The notes: generated from the letters alone by a model not told the origin. 57,478 bases of DNA from Nitrososphaerota archaeon (GCA_028867785.1 JAGWFS010000013.1:1-57478); one strand, 5' to 3'; counted from the first letter of the stretch, positions 1-8,191 are shown. Program-made: numbers and translations.

Positions 1-1575
1 ATGGTTGAACTGCCAATGCGACATCCTGAACTGTTTGAAAAGCTCGGGGTCGAAGCTCCAAAGGGCGTACTTTTGTACGGCCCGCCAGGCACCGGAAAGA
101 CACTACTTGCAAAAGCCGTAGCAGGAGAAACCAACTCTCATTTTATCTCAATTAGCGGTCCTGAGATAATAGGCAAGTTTTATGGTGAAAGCGAGGAAAG
201 GCTGCGTGAATTATTCAGGCAGGCAGAGGAAAACTCACCAAGCATAGTCTTCATAGATGAGATTGATTCTATTGCACCAAAACGGGAAGAAGTGACAGGC
301 GAAGTGGAAAAGAGAATAGTATCACAACTACTGACGCTAATGGACGGAATGAAATCAAGAGGCAAGGTTGTAGTGATAGCAGCTACCAACAGGCCAGACT
401 CGATTGATCCCGCGCTGAGAAGACCGGGAAGATTTGACAGGGAAATCGAGATAGGAATACCTGACGAAGCGGGAAGAAAGGACATACTTGACATCCATAC
501 CCGCGGTATGCCGATTGATGAAAAAGTAAAGCTTGATCAGATTGCTAGAGTAACACACGGCTTTGTAGGGGCTGATCTTGAAATCCTTGCAAAAGAAGCT
601 GCAATGAGATCCTTGAGAAGGGTGTTGCCTGACATTGACCTAAAGGAAGAAAAAATTCCGGCAGAAGTCTTGCAAAAGTTAGTGATTACTGAAAATGACT
701 TTAGAGATGCGCTAAAAGAAGTTAGGCCGTCTGCATTGCGCGAAGTCCTAGTCCAAGTGCCAAACATTACTTGGGAGGACGTCGGTGGCCTGGAATCGTT
801 AAAGGACGAGCTCCACGAGGCAGTGGAGTGGCCACTAAAACACAAGGAGGCATTTGAGCACGCGGATGTCAAACCACCAAAGGGGATGCTGCTCTATGGC
901 CCGCCAGGAACTGGAAAGACACTGATTGCAAAGGCAGTCGCACATACCACGGAATCTAATTTCATCAGCATCAAGGGTCCGGAGCTGCTTTCCAAATGGG
1001 TCGGGGAATCGGAAAAGGGAGTACGTGAAGTCTTTAGAAAAGCACGTCAGGCCGCTCCTTGCATCATATTCCTTGATGAGGTGGATGCACTTGCACCAAG
1101 CAGAAGCTCCGGCAGCTCAGACTCGCATGTGACAGAAAGACTAGTCTCTCAACTTTTAACCGAGATTGACGGGCTTGAAGAGCTGCATAACGTATTGGTA
1201 ATTGGGGCAACCAACAGAGTTGACTTGATAGACAGTGCACTGCTCAGACCGGGAAGATTTGATAGAATAATTGAAGTGCCGTTACCTGATTCGAAGGGGC
1301 GCCGGAACATATTTGAGATACATACCAAAAAGAAACCGCTTACTAAAGGCATAGACCTTGCCAGGCTTGTAGAGATGACCGATGGGTTTAGTGGAGCAGA
1401 AATCGAGGGTGTGTGCAACAGGGCTGCAACAAGTGCAATAAGGAGATATGTAGACAACAGGGAAAAATCGGTCAAATCGATAAAGATAACACAGGGAGAC
1501 TTTGAAAATGCGATTAAAAAACTGCGTCCAGAAAAGGCCAAGCCGCAGCAAGCCGTCGCATCACAACTTATATGA
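1..1575 (+). CDS. cdc48: CDC48/VAT-type AAA+ ATPase, 5' partial
   Basis: Double-ring AAA+ unfoldase of the CDC48/p97/VAT family, which uses ATP to remodel or extract proteins in the cytoplasm, often feeding the proteasome. The frame is open at the left edge. Residue 1 sits just before the D1 ATPase, so about 190-200 residues of the usual N-terminal substrate domain lie outside the window and the first ATG is almost certainly an internal Met. D1 has Walker A GPPGTGKT at residues 27-34 and Walker B FIDEID at 84-89. D2 repeats these at 300-307 and 357-362 (FLDEVD). Both rings keep the R-PGRFDR arginine-finger region. The C terminus ends in ASQLI without a clear proteasome-docking HbYX tail. A proteasome beta gene lies 44 kb downstream, so the link is functional rather than operonic. 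The stop codon overlaps the start region of the next gene. Confidence 0.95.
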   Translation: MVELPMRHPELFEKLGVEAPKGVLLYGPPGTGKTLLAKAVAGETNSHFISISGPEIIGKFYGESEERLRELFRQAEENSPSIVFIDEIDSIAPKREEVTGEVEKRIVSQLLTLMDGMKSRGKVVVIAATNRPDSIDPALRRPGRFDREIEIGIPDEAGRKDILDIHTRGMPIDEKVKLDQIARVTHGFVGADLEILAKEAAMRSLRRVLPDIDLKEEKIPAEVLQKLVITENDFRDALKEVRPSALREVLVQVPNITWEDVGGLESLKDELHEAVEWPLKHKEAFEHADVKPPKGMLLYGPPGTGKTLIAKAVAHTTESNFISIKGPELLSKWVGESEKGVREVFRKARQAAPCIIFLDEVDALAPSRSSGSSDSHVTERLVSQLLTEIDGLEELHNVLVIGATNRVDLIDSALLRPGRFDRIIEVPLPDSKGRRNIFEIHTKKKPLTKGIDLARLVEMTDGFSGAEIEGVCNRAATSAIRRYVDNREKSVKSIKITQGDFENAIKKLRPEKAKPQQAVASQLI

Positions 1576-2656
1576 TTAAATCGAGAAAAAACACATAACG
1601 ACAAAAGAGGCAGTTCTTTATCAAAAACTACCCGGCGATAAGGTAAGATGTACAGCCTGTGCTCGGTACTGCGAGATTGGAAAAAACCAGATTGGTCTTT
1701 GCGGAATACGTTCGAACAACAATGGCAAACTTGACCTTTTGGCATACGGCAAGGTAATAACCGGACATGTGGATCCAATCGAGAAAAAACCCGTAACACA
1801 TTACAGACCCGGCAGCAGCATATTTTCCATTGCAACCACGGGTTGTAACTGGCTTTGTTCTTATTGCCAAAATCATGATATCAGTCAGAGAAGAAAGATT
1901 GAGGGTACCGACATGACTCCAGACGAGGTAGTAAGCCTGGCCATGAAGTCGGGCTCTCAGGGAATTGCTTACACGTACAACCAGCCATCCATATTCATCG
2001 AATTTGCAAGAGACTGTGGAGTAATTGCAAGGAGAAACGGCCTGTTCAATGTTTTTGTATCAAACGGCTACGATACTCCGGAAACTGTAAAGATGATGAG
2101 TGAGTTTCTTGACTGCATAACCGTAGATTTCAAGGGAAGCGCCGAACCTCAATTCACGCGAAAATATATTGGTGTTCCAGACCCCAAACCAATCTTTGAC
2201 ACGCTAAAAGAAATAAAAGACAAGACCAAGATTCACGTAGAAATAACAGACTTGATAGTACCGCAAGTAGGAGACAATTTGGAATATGCTACCAAGCTTT
2301 GCAGATTCATTGTGGACGAGTTTGGTCCTGACATACCAATTCATTTTCTAAGGTTTCATCCAGATTACAAAATGATGGAATTTGAATCAACCCCAGTCAA
2401 GACACTTGAGAAACATTACGAGGTGGCAAAAAAAGAGGGCCTGAACTATGCCTATCTGGGGAACGTACCAGGTCATCCTCTTGAACATACCTACTGTGCG
2501 GAATGCAAGAAAATTGTGGTAAAAAGATACGGCTTTGATATTCAAGAATGGAACCTTGATGGTAATAACAACTGTAAATTCTGTGGCAACAAAATACCAA
2601 TAACCGGAAAACTTGCAGAAAGTTACAAGCAAAACAGATTCCAGTTTGTCTTCTAG
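1572..2656 (+). CDS. amrS: AmmeMemoRadiSam-type radical SAM enzyme with apparent 5' frameshift
   Basis: Radical SAM protein of the AmrS/PflA-activase-like family. The radical SAM cysteines are in CNWLCSYC (C-x3-C-x2-C), preceded by a conserved Cys-rich N-terminal part ([12 protein letters not shown]). A C-terminal pair of CxxC motifs (CAEC, CKFC) suggests a further metal site. The frame covering this family-typical N terminus has no ATG, GTG or TTG between the stop at 1577 and the TTG at 1739, which is inside the conserved region. An ATG at 1572 overlaps the CDC48 stop, but its frame stops at 1596. Adding one A to the six-A run at 1586-1591 joins the two frames perfectly. This is either a real frameshift or a homopolymer sequencing error. 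The substrate is unknown. It converges on the next gene with a 4-bp overlap. Confidence 0.8.
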
Positions 2657-3294
2657 ATAGCTACGGCCCTGACGGGAGATCCTGTAGCTCCCTTTAGTTT
2701 GAGCGGCAGCACTATCAGTCTAAAACTAGTTCTCTTAATTTTATCAAGATTGCACAAATTTTCCAAAATCAGTATGCCGTCTTTCAATAACATGTGATGA
2801 ACTGAAAACTTTGAATCCCTGCCCAGATCGATGCTGGGCGAGTCTATTCCTACCAGGCTTGGTTTTTTCCCTAACAGATACCTTGCAGCATCTGTTGAAA
2901 GACCCGGGTTTTTTGTAAAATAGTCTTTTCTTGATGTATTGCTCGACCAGTCTGTTCCGAAAATTATGGCCGAGTTGGGGGGTATCTTGCCATTTCTTCT
3001 CTCAAAGCCGACAATATCATTTTTTGTAATCTGTCCATCGGGACCCTTTCTTATGTTGCAGAGAAACGCGTCGGTTATCAATCGGCCAAGCGGTATCTTG
3101 TCTATCTTCAGTCCTTTTTCTACAAAGTGATACGGCGCGTCAAGATGGGTTCCAGAATGCGAGCTTAGAAAAATCAACTCTAGATTGTATCCATCGAGTT
3201 TTTTCTCTGCCCATGAAATGAACTGCGGGCGGGGAGATCCCGGGAAGCTTGGAAGCTTGTTTGAAATTTCAAGCGTTAGATCGATTGGTTCCAC
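2653..3294 (-). CDS. cyclase-family metal-dependent hydrolase (kynurenine formamidase-like)
   Basis: 213-residue member of the cyclase/arylformamidase family, soluble metal-dependent hydrolases that act on amides or lactone-like bonds. The signature HSGTHLDAPYHF (H-x-GTH-x-DAP-x-H) supplies the divalent-metal ligands near residue 50. A second conserved region GIDSPSID lies near residue 150, as in family members. Nothing nearby points to tryptophan breakdown, so kynurenine formamidase activity should not be assumed. It is encoded opposite to the AmrS gene, sharing its last 4 bp, and is divergent from the Lrp-like gene with a short promoter gap. Confidence 0.8.
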   Translation of the reverse strand: MEPIDLTLEISNKLPSFPGSPRPQFISWAEKKLDGYNLELIFLSSHSGTHLDAPYHFVEKGLKIDKIPLGRLITDAFLCNIRKGPDGQITKNDIVGFERRNGKIPPNSAIIFGTDWSSNTSRKDYFTKNPGLSTDAARYLLGKKPSLVGIDSPSIDLGRDSKFSVHHMLLKDGILILENLCNLDKIKRTSFRLIVLPLKLKGATGSPVRAVAI

Positions 3295-3372
3295 CAGACT
3301 GGTTGGAATTGATCATAAATCAATCTTGACTTGCTGGGCAAAGGCTAAATATTGTGCAAATCGAATTATCTC

Positions 3373-3630
3373 ATGCCGACTACTTACATATTGATAAATT
3401 CTGATCTGGGTTCTGACATGGAAATAATAAAGCAGATCAAGGACATACTGAACAAGGAGACTGCCGTAAAATATGAAATCCAGGGAGTCTACGGCGTGTA
3501 TGATATCATAATCAAGATTACTGCAGATTCAATGGATCATTTGAGAGGCATTATTACTAATAAAATAAGGAAGATAGACAAGGTATACTCCACCCTGACC
3601 ATGATGGTAATAGAAGAGCAGGAAAAGTAG
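3373..3630 (+). CDS. Lrp/AsnC-type ligand-binding (RAM) domain protein
   Basis: 85-residue stand-alone ligand-binding domain of the Lrp/AsnC family (RAM domain). It has the beta-alpha-beta-beta-alpha-beta pattern with the family turn GVYGVYDIIIKI followed by a C-terminal strand. There is no helix-turn-helix, so it cannot bind DNA alone; such SARPs/RAM-only proteins are usually small-molecule sensors or partners of full-length regulators. I chose the ATG at 3373 (MPTTYIL) because the preceding in-frame ATG at 3352 would add residues absent from the fold. Its end abuts the stop of the convergent aminotransferase gene. Confidence 0.8.
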   Translation: MPTTYILINSDLGSDMEIIKQIKDILNKETAVKYEIQGVYGVYDIIIKITADSMDHLRGIITNKIRKIDKVYSTLTMMVIEEQEK

Positions 3631-4776
3631 CTAGTTCTTAAGCGCGTCAATTACCCGTAAAATCTCTGATTCTGTGTTAAAAAAATGCGGTGAGGCCCTG
3701 ACTATTTTCTTGGAAAATACCTCCCTTACGGCAAGTACAATGTTTGCCTTTTCAAGTCTTCTGACCACCACCTCGGAGTCTTGGTCTCTGATGGTAAAAG
3801 ATACTATGCTTGTTCTTTTCGTGTCCTCCTGAGGCCCAAGCAGGATAACACCTGGCATCCTTGACAATTCCTCACGCATCAAGTTTGCAAGCTTTATGTT
3901 CCTGTCTCTTATCTTTTCAATTCCTGTCTTGAGAAGATAGCTGACAGAGGCCTCAAGGCCTGCCACCCCCACCCAGTTGCGAAATCCCGCTTGAAATCTG
4001 GCAGGCATTTCTTTATGGATTATCTTGTTGTCATGAAAAATGGCAGATTCGCCACCTACCTGTAACGGTTCTATCATCTCACTTGATTCCTTTCTGCAGA
4101 AAAATATTCCCATGCCCATAGGGCCACATAGCCACTTGGATCCGTTAAAAGACATGAAATTGCATTTAATCTTGTTCACATCTACATCGTTGATGCATCC
4201 AACCGTTTGTGCCGCATCTATGAAGTAGGGTATGTTTTTTTGTGCAAGATGGTCTCCTATTTCCTCTACTGGAAGTATGGATCCAGTGTTAAACAAGGCG
4301 TGGCTGAGAACAACTAGCCGAGTATTATCATCAATTGTCTTTTTTAGTGAATCAAGCTCAAAATAGCCAGTATCGTCAATAGCCATTTCCCTCAATTCTA
4401 CTTTCTGGCCAGCCCTGACCCAAGCATAGTGATTTGCCGGGTGTTCGTGGTTTGAGCCGCGTGTTATGATGTTGGAATCTGGCTTGAACCTCATGCCGTT
4501 TGCTACAAAGTTTATTCCATCAGTTACGCTCTGTGTAAGAACTATTTCCTCTGGTCTGCATTTGATTAGCTGAGAAACCGACTTGCGCAGATTGTTAAGA
4601 CGCTCTCTGACATAACTGTCCGACATCTCTGAATCTGGACCATATTCATTATACTTGGAAAGAAAACTGCTCATTGCCTGTATGCTCGTATTTGGCATTC
4701 TGGACGTAGATGCATTATTCAGGTAGACCCTGTCTCTGTAAGGAAATTCTTGTGAAAAATCAAAATCTAAATTCAT
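3631..4776 (-). CDS. class V aminotransferase (cysteine desulfurase/selenocysteine lyase-like)
   Basis: 381-residue PLP enzyme of fold type I, class V, of the NifS/SufS/CsdA and isopenicillin-N-epimerase-like group. The PLP lysine is in FNGSKWLCGPMG, after the aspartate motif YFIDAAQTVG. The usual cysteine-desulfurase active-site loop with a Cys cannot be confidently located in the C-terminal third, so sulfur mobilisation is possible but unproven. The length fits the family. It is divergent from the RecA-like gene at 4803, with only 26 bp between starts, so the two promoters must overlap. Confidence 0.8.
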   Translation of the reverse strand: MNLDFDFSQEFPYRDRVYLNNASTSRMPNTSIQAMSSFLSKYNEYGPDSEMSDSYVRERLNNLRKSVSQLIKCRPEEIVLTQSVTDGINFVANGMRFKPDSNIITRGSNHEHPANHYAWVRAGQKVELREMAIDDTGYFELDSLKKTIDDNTRLVVLSHALFNTGSILPVEEIGDHLAQKNIPYFIDAAQTVGCINDVDVNKIKCNFMSFNGSKWLCGPMGMGIFFCRKESSEMIEPLQVGGESAIFHDNKIIHKEMPARFQAGFRNWVGVAGLEASVSYLLKTGIEKIRDRNIKLANLMREELSRMPGVILLGPQEDTKRTSIVSFTIRDQDSEVVVRRLEKANIVLAVREVFSKKIVRASPHFFNTESEILRVIDALKN

Positions 4777-4802
4777 TATTATATTACAATTTCATACCTA
4801 CT

Positions 4803-5420
4803 GTGTTGTTTAAAAATCATGATAATAAACCACAGAATTCAACTCTGAAATTAAAAGACATTCTTTCACAAAAGCAGATTAATTCTGTCCTGTATTCCGA
4901 CCCTTTCCTAAAAGCTGGCTTCATATCAAAACTTGTTAGTGAAACAAAAAATGACGTCTTGTATGTTGATCTTGATTTATTGTACAGCGGATACATCGCA
5001 TCAGGCGCTCTTACCGTGCAAGAAAATCTTATCTTGTACCAGCCTTCCGGGGATGACATTAATGACATATTAACAGAGATACTGGTCAAGGCGAGCATGT
5101 CTCAGGTATTGATTATCGTAGACTCGATCAACGGACTTTACAACGTACTAAATTACAAAAAGCAAGCTGGAAAGGCAGTGGCATCAATTGTTATGTTGCT
5201 TGCAAGTACTATCCGCAAAACCAATTCCTCTATTGTTATAGCTAGTATGGCACGATACAAGAGAGAAGAAGGCTGGGTTTTGTCACCCACTGGGAAGCGA
5301 TTTATTGAGACAAAAAATAGTAAAAAAATCCTGCTTGAACATGGAAAGGAAGGAATTATTGTAAATCTGCTTGGTGACTCGGGCAAAATTCTGCTTCCGG
5401 CCCATTCCATACCGCTCTAA
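4803..5420 (+). CDS. RecA/RadA-fold-like protein without Walker A motif
   Basis: About 205 residues. The order of elements recalls a RecA/KaiC-type core: a strand with acidic end (VLYVDLDLL), a Walker-B-like strand LIIVDSINGLYN, and a strand VIASMARYK in the position of a RadA/KaiC sensor strand. No G-x4-GK[ST] P-loop is present, because the N-terminal part is short. I place the start at GTG 4803 (or TTG 4806), as the longer frame upstream runs back into the divergent aminotransferase gene. A TATA-like TTATTATATT lies about 25 bp before it. It could be a RecA-paralogue accessory protein, like inactive RadB/RadC forms, but this is structural guesswork. It overlaps the parvulin gene end by 4 bp. 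Confidence 0.6.
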   Translation: MLFKNHDNKPQNSTLKLKDILSQKQINSVLYSDPFLKAGFISKLVSETKNDVLYVDLDLLYSGYIASGALTVQENLILYQPSGDDINDILTEILVKASMSQVLIIVDSINGLYNVLNYKKQAGKAVASIVMLLASTIRKTNSSIVIASMARYKREEGWVLSPTGKRFIETKNSKKILLEHGKEGIIVNLLGDSGKILLPAHSIPL

Positions 5421-5692
5421 TCCAATCTCTTAATTATGTGATATCCGAACTGTGTTTTTACAACATCGGAAATCTGTCCCTTTTCCAGCGCGAATGCAGC
5501 TTTTTCAAACTCTTTTACCATTACACCCCTGCCAAATAGGCCCAGATCTCCACCTCTCTTTTTTGAAACATCTATTGAATATTGTTGTGCAAGTTTTGAA
5601 AAACTTTCTCCACTTGATAGTTTTGTCTTGATCTCTTGGGCTACACTTTGCTTTTCTACTAATATGTGTGCACAGTGAATCTTGACTACCAT
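5417..5692 (-). CDS. parvulin-type peptidyl-prolyl cis-trans isomerase
   Basis: 91-residue stand-alone parvulin (PpiC/rotamase) domain. It begins with the canonical AHILVEK, contains GGDLGLFGRG and ends with FGYHIIKRLD, covering the whole catalytic fold with no signal peptide or membrane segment. Single-domain parvulins of this size are known in Thaumarchaeota (the Nitrosopumilus maritimus protein NmPin and its Cenarchaeum counterpart). It probably acts on cytoplasmic or membrane-associated client proteins. It is divergent from the ferredoxin gene and shares the repeat-rich spacer. Confidence 0.93.
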   Translation of the reverse strand: MVVKIHCAHILVEKQSVAQEIKTKLSSGESFSKLAQQYSIDVSKKRGGDLGLFGRGVMVKEFEKAAFALEKGQISDVVKTQFGYHIIKRLD

Positions 5693-5743
5693 GGTTATGG
5701 ATCAGAAACAAATTATAAAAAAACATTGATTTGTAGAGTCGTT

Positions 5744-5761
5744 ATTCTAATTTTGTAGAAT
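5744..5761. promoter_or_regulatory. inverted repeat between parvulin and ferredoxin genes
   Basis: ATTCTA-6 nt-TAGAAT is a perfect 6-bp inverted repeat in the divergent spacer. It sits 52 bp before the parvulin start and about 100 bp before the ferredoxin start. It could be an operator for either gene, and no binding protein is known. Confidence 0.35.
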
Positions 5762-5776
5762 GAGACATTTTGTTTT

Positions 5777-5810
5777 AACGCTGTTATAAAATTCTCAAAC
5801 GCCGTTATAA
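5777..5810 (+). promoter_or_regulatory. tandem 13-bp direct repeats upstream of ferredoxin TATA box
   Basis: AACGCTGTTATAA (5777-5789) and AACGCCGTTATAA (5798-5810) differ by one base and are spaced exactly 21 bp apart, two helical turns, placing them on the same face of the DNA. They end about 20 bp upstream of the putative TATA box, a typical place for an archaeal activator or for an enhancer-like upstream element. Confidence 0.5.
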
Positions 5811-5829
5811 CATCGATTTTTTCAGCAAG

Positions 5830-5837
5830 TTATATTA
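5830..5837 (+). promoter_or_regulatory. TATA box of ferredoxin gene
   Basis: TTATATTA is centred about 28 bp before the ATG at 5862, the usual archaeal TATA-to-start-site spacing. The transcript would therefore start at or within a few bases of the start codon (leaderless). Confidence 0.55.
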
Positions 5838-5861
5838 AGATCATTCAAAGTAATACCCAAC

Positions 5862-6161
5862 ATGCCAGTTGGAATTATTCCAGATATAGGCGAACAAATG
5901 TGCATAGGATGTGCACTCTGCGTAGAGATCTGTACATCACTAGGCCCAGACGTATTAAGAGTAAAACCAGTAGAGGGCTGGAAAAGAGGTAAAGCATTTG
6001 TATTTTATCCAGAAAGATGCATCTCAGACGGTGCATGCATCGGCGTTTGCCCAACAAAGGCAATCTTTTGGATGAGACCAATGGACTTTACTCCAGGACA
6101 ACCAGTACCACTGTACAGAAACTCTGTATTCGTCAAAGGTTGGACCGAACTAGTAGAATAG
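5862..6161 (+). CDS. ferredoxin with CxxDxxC second cluster motif
   Basis: 99-residue dicluster-type ferredoxin, a soluble low-potential electron carrier. The first binding motif is complete, CIGCALCVEIC (C-x2-C-x2-C-x3-C). The second is CISDGACIGVCP, where the second cysteine is replaced by Asp. In known ferredoxins such an Asp variant gives a 3Fe-4S cluster, or a 4Fe-4S cluster with an Asp ligand. The long loop between motifs (KPVEGWKRGK) and the extended C terminus are larger than in bacterial 8-Fe ferredoxins. It is a single gene with its own TATA box, upstream direct repeats and a U-rich terminator, consistent with high independent expression. Likely redox partners are not encoded nearby. 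Confidence 0.92.
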   Translation: MPVGIIPDIGEQMCIGCALCVEICTSLGPDVLRVKPVEGWKRGKAFVFYPERCISDGACIGVCPTKAIFWMRPMDFTPGQPVPLYRNSVFVKGWTELVE

Positions 6162-6173
6162 GTCTAACAATAA

Positions 6174-6194
6174 CTTCTTTTTATTCTTCTTTTT
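6174..6194 (+). terminator. pyrimidine/U-rich terminator after ferredoxin
   Basis: Two T5 runs inside a pyrimidine-rich stretch (CTTCTTTTTATTCTTCTTTTT) start 12 bp after the ferredoxin stop. Archaeal intrinsic termination uses such U-tracts without needing a hairpin, and FttA also acts at U-rich ends. Confidence 0.55.
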
Positions 6195-6241
6195 AGTTTC
6201 GTTTCGGTTTATACATATATGGAATACAATCACCCCTAGCA

Positions 6242-6736
6242 GTGAGTAAACCAGGAAATCTCTGGAGAAAGGTACACGGCAAGATCACAAAGAAACCTAC
6301 AAACTTTAGCTGGTTGATAAATAACAAACTTGCAGGCAGTGGAATGCCAACCACTCCATCAGAAATAGACTGGGTGCAAAAACAGGGGGTAAAATCAATT
6401 ATTACAATGACAGAGCATCCACTTCCGGAATCGTGGGTGAGAGGCATCAAATACCTGCATGTGCCGACAGAGGATTTTTCCGCACCTGATATGGCGCAGA
6501 TTGACCAGGCAGTAGAGTTCATTCACGAAAGACTTCAAAATGAAGAGCCTGTCATGGTTCATTGTGCTGCTGGAATAGGAAGAACGGGAACAATCCTTGC
6601 ATGTTATCTTGTAAAATACCATAAATCGTCTGCAAAGGATGCCATAGAAAAAGTGCGAAAAGAAAGACCGGGCTCGATTCAATCAGAATCCCAAGAAATA
6701 GCCATAGGCCTGTATTACAAGCATGTGAGCAAGTAG
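6242..6736 (+). CDS. dual-specificity/protein tyrosine phosphatase family protein
   Basis: 164-residue cysteine phosphatase. The P-loop HCAAGIGRTG (H107, nucleophile C108, R114) matches the PTP/DSP signature H-C-x5-R-[ST/TG], and Asp residues in PTEDFSAPD around position 78-83 can supply the general acid. There is no signal peptide or transmembrane segment, so it acts in the cytosol, probably on phosphoproteins or phosphoinositide-like substrates. I take the GTG at 6242 as start, since the frame is closed upstream. Its stop touches the stop of the small convergent gene at 6737. Confidence 0.88.
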   Translation: MSKPGNLWRKVHGKITKKPTNFSWLINNKLAGSGMPTTPSEIDWVQKQGVKSIITMTEHPLPESWVRGIKYLHVPTEDFSAPDMAQIDQAVEFIHERLQNEEPVMVHCAAGIGRTGTILACYLVKYHKSSAKDAIEKVRKERPGSIQSESQEIAIGLYYKHVSK

Positions 6737-6892
6737 CTACTCTGGTATTGATGTTGTTACCATCTTTCCATTTTCAAGTTTGATGAAGAGGAATCTGTTG
6801 TCTTTGAAGATCAATGTTATCTCGTTGTCTCTCTCAGACTTGTCCTCGACTTCAAGCAATTCCTGTCCTCTGACACCATCGAATTTTGCCAT
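6737..6892 (-). CDS. small conserved-type protein, 51 residues, unknown function
   Basis: A 51-residue reading frame, MAKFDGVRGQ to TTSIPE, with a charged first half (ELLEVEDKSERDNE) and two short beta-like strands (ITLIFK, RFLFIKL). No family is recognised. Support for a real gene: ATTTATAT on the plus strand (6913-6920) reads as a TATA box on the minus strand about 24 bp before the ATG, and the frame fills the gap between two genes exactly, stopping one base from the phosphatase stop. It could be an adaptor or a small RNA-binding protein, but nothing shows which. Confidence 0.6.
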   Translation of the reverse strand: MAKFDGVRGQELLEVEDKSERDNEITLIFKDNRFLFIKLENGKMVTTSIPE

Positions 6893-6921
6893 GATGTTAC
6901 TCTGGTATTTCCATTTATATC

Positions 6922-7464
6922 CTATTTGGTGATTTCAATCTCTATTTCTCTAGAGTTTGATTTGGTATCAACTTCTTCAGTATAGTCGTGTTTGAACCAG
7001 GATACGTAGACCTCTGCGCCAATCTTGTGCTTTCCTGCACCAAGATCAGATGCCTTGATCTCCATTTTTTCATCAAAATCAAGAAGGAGTTGTTGCGCTT
7101 CTGCCTGATTCATTGGAATGTGTGACTCGAAGTTCTTGGATATCTGTACCCAGACCTTCTTTTCTGCCATCTGGGTAAGCTTTGGATTTCGTGTCCAAAA
7201 AAGGGCGGCCTTTTTGTACGTGTCAAGAGGCGTTCCTATCTCGCGCTTTCTTAACCCGCCTGAATAGAGCTTTACACCGTATTTTAGCTTGAACACATTG
7301 TCGTGCTTGTTGTATGCCCGCTCCCAGTTTTTCTCATTGAACGCTTCACGAAGTCCTCCGGTTACAGAGAATTTCACATTTATTGTTATGTTATCACTCG
7401 TGCCGAATTTATCAGCAGACTTTACTAACAAAACCTCACCTATTGTACTCTTTTCGTTGGTCAA
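6922..7464 (-). CDS. hypothetical soluble protein, 180 residues
   Basis: I do not recognise a family. The protein is hydrophilic, with no signal peptide or membrane span. The N-terminal third reads as beta strands (STIGEVLLVKS, NITINVKFSV), the middle is basic and aromatic-rich (NEKNWERAYNKHD, KKAALFWTRNPK), and the C terminus is beta again and acidic. It is divergent from rpoL with 48 bp between start codons. The 51-residue gene follows it on the same strand after 29 bp but seems to have its own promoter. Confidence 0.7.
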   Translation of the reverse strand: MTNEKSTIGEVLLVKSADKFGTSDNITINVKFSVTGGLREAFNEKNWERAYNKHDNVFKLKYGVKLYSGGLRKREIGTPLDTYKKAALFWTRNPKLTQMAEKKVWVQISKNFESHIPMNQAEAQQLLLDFDEKMEIKASDLGAGKHKIGAEVYVSWFKHDYTEEVDTKSNSREIEIEITK

Positions 7465-7512
7465 CTCTTCATAATGATTTATATCCTCAATAAGTATTTT
7501 TTTGACTTACGC

Positions 7513-7794
7513 ATGGACGTTCAAGTCAAAAAGTCCTCTTCAAAAGAAGTTCTCTTGGATATCAGAAAATCTGATATAAGCACACTGTATATCGTCCAGC
7601 ACGAACTGCTAAAGGACCCAACAGTAGAGTTTGCAGGCGTGATTCTAAAACATCCGCTTACCAAGGAATATGCAATGCGTGTAAATACATCCAAGGGCAA
7701 TCCGATCAAGGAGATTGAAAAGGCTGCCAAGGCCGCAATAGGCTATTCTGACGAACTAAAAAAAGCAATCAATTCAAAAATCAAGGGTGTTTAA
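7513..7794 (+). CDS. rpoL: DNA-directed RNA polymerase subunit L (Rpb11-like)
   Basis: 93-residue archaeal RNA polymerase assembly subunit L, homologue of eukaryotic Rpb11 and of the dimerising part of bacterial alpha. It pairs with subunit D to nucleate the core enzyme. The diagnostic segment with the conserved FAGVILKHPLTKEYAMRV strand-turn is present, followed by the long C-terminal helix (EIEKAAKAAIGYSDELKKAI). I chose the ATG at 7513 because it starts the fold and the upstream in-frame residues (MIYILNK...) are not family-like. It ends directly before the TFS gene and is surely co-transcribed with it. Confidence 0.92.
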   Translation: MDVQVKKSSSKEVLLDIRKSDISTLYIVQHELLKDPTVEFAGVILKHPLTKEYAMRVNTSKGNPIKEIEKAAKAAIGYSDELKKAINSKIKGV

Positions 7795-8109
7795 ATGAAA
7801 TTTTGCCCCAAGTGTGAAGCTAGGCTTAAGCTATCCAACTCAGAGTCTGAATTTGTATGCCCCAAATGCGGTCATAGTGAGAAAGGCGCAAAAGCATCAA
7901 GACATGTGAAGGTGGAAGGAATCTCTACAATCAATGTTCTTGATGAAAACGAGAAAAAGGAATCACTGCCCGTCATAAAGATTGACTGTGCAAAATGTGG
8001 CAACAATGAAGCAGTTTGGTGGATGCTTCAGACTAGAAGTGCTGATGAGCCTACAACTCAGTTCTATCGTTGTATCAAATGCAGTTATACATGGCGAAAC
8101 TATGCGTAA
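7795..8109 (+). CDS. tfs: transcription factor S (TFS), RNA cleavage factor
   Basis: 104-residue archaeal TFS, which stimulates the RNA polymerase to cleave backtracked transcripts. The N-terminal RPB9-type ribbon uses C4, C7, C22 and C25. The C-terminal TFIIS-type ribbon has CAKCGNN and CIKC. The catalytic acidic loop RSADEP inserted in the C-ribbon is intact, so this is an active cleavage factor, not one of the inactive paralogues. It follows rpoL with no spacer, placing two RNA polymerase components in one operon, and PCNA follows after an 82-bp gap. Confidence 0.95.
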   Translation: MKFCPKCEARLKLSNSESEFVCPKCGHSEKGAKASRHVKVEGISTINVLDENEKKESLPVIKIDCAKCGNNEAVWWMLQTRSADEPTTQFYRCIKCSYTWRNYA

Positions 8110-8191
8110 AGGTTCTAAAATTTAGAGCTATCAGACCCATAACACATTTCCCATAACGTTTAACTTTGAGATGCTAGACATGTGAATAAGT

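Noticed and set aside
1149-1835. Long minus-strand frame opposite cdc48 and amrS
   Set aside because: It is fully antisense to two well-supported genes and has no recognisable motif; a shadow of codon bias.
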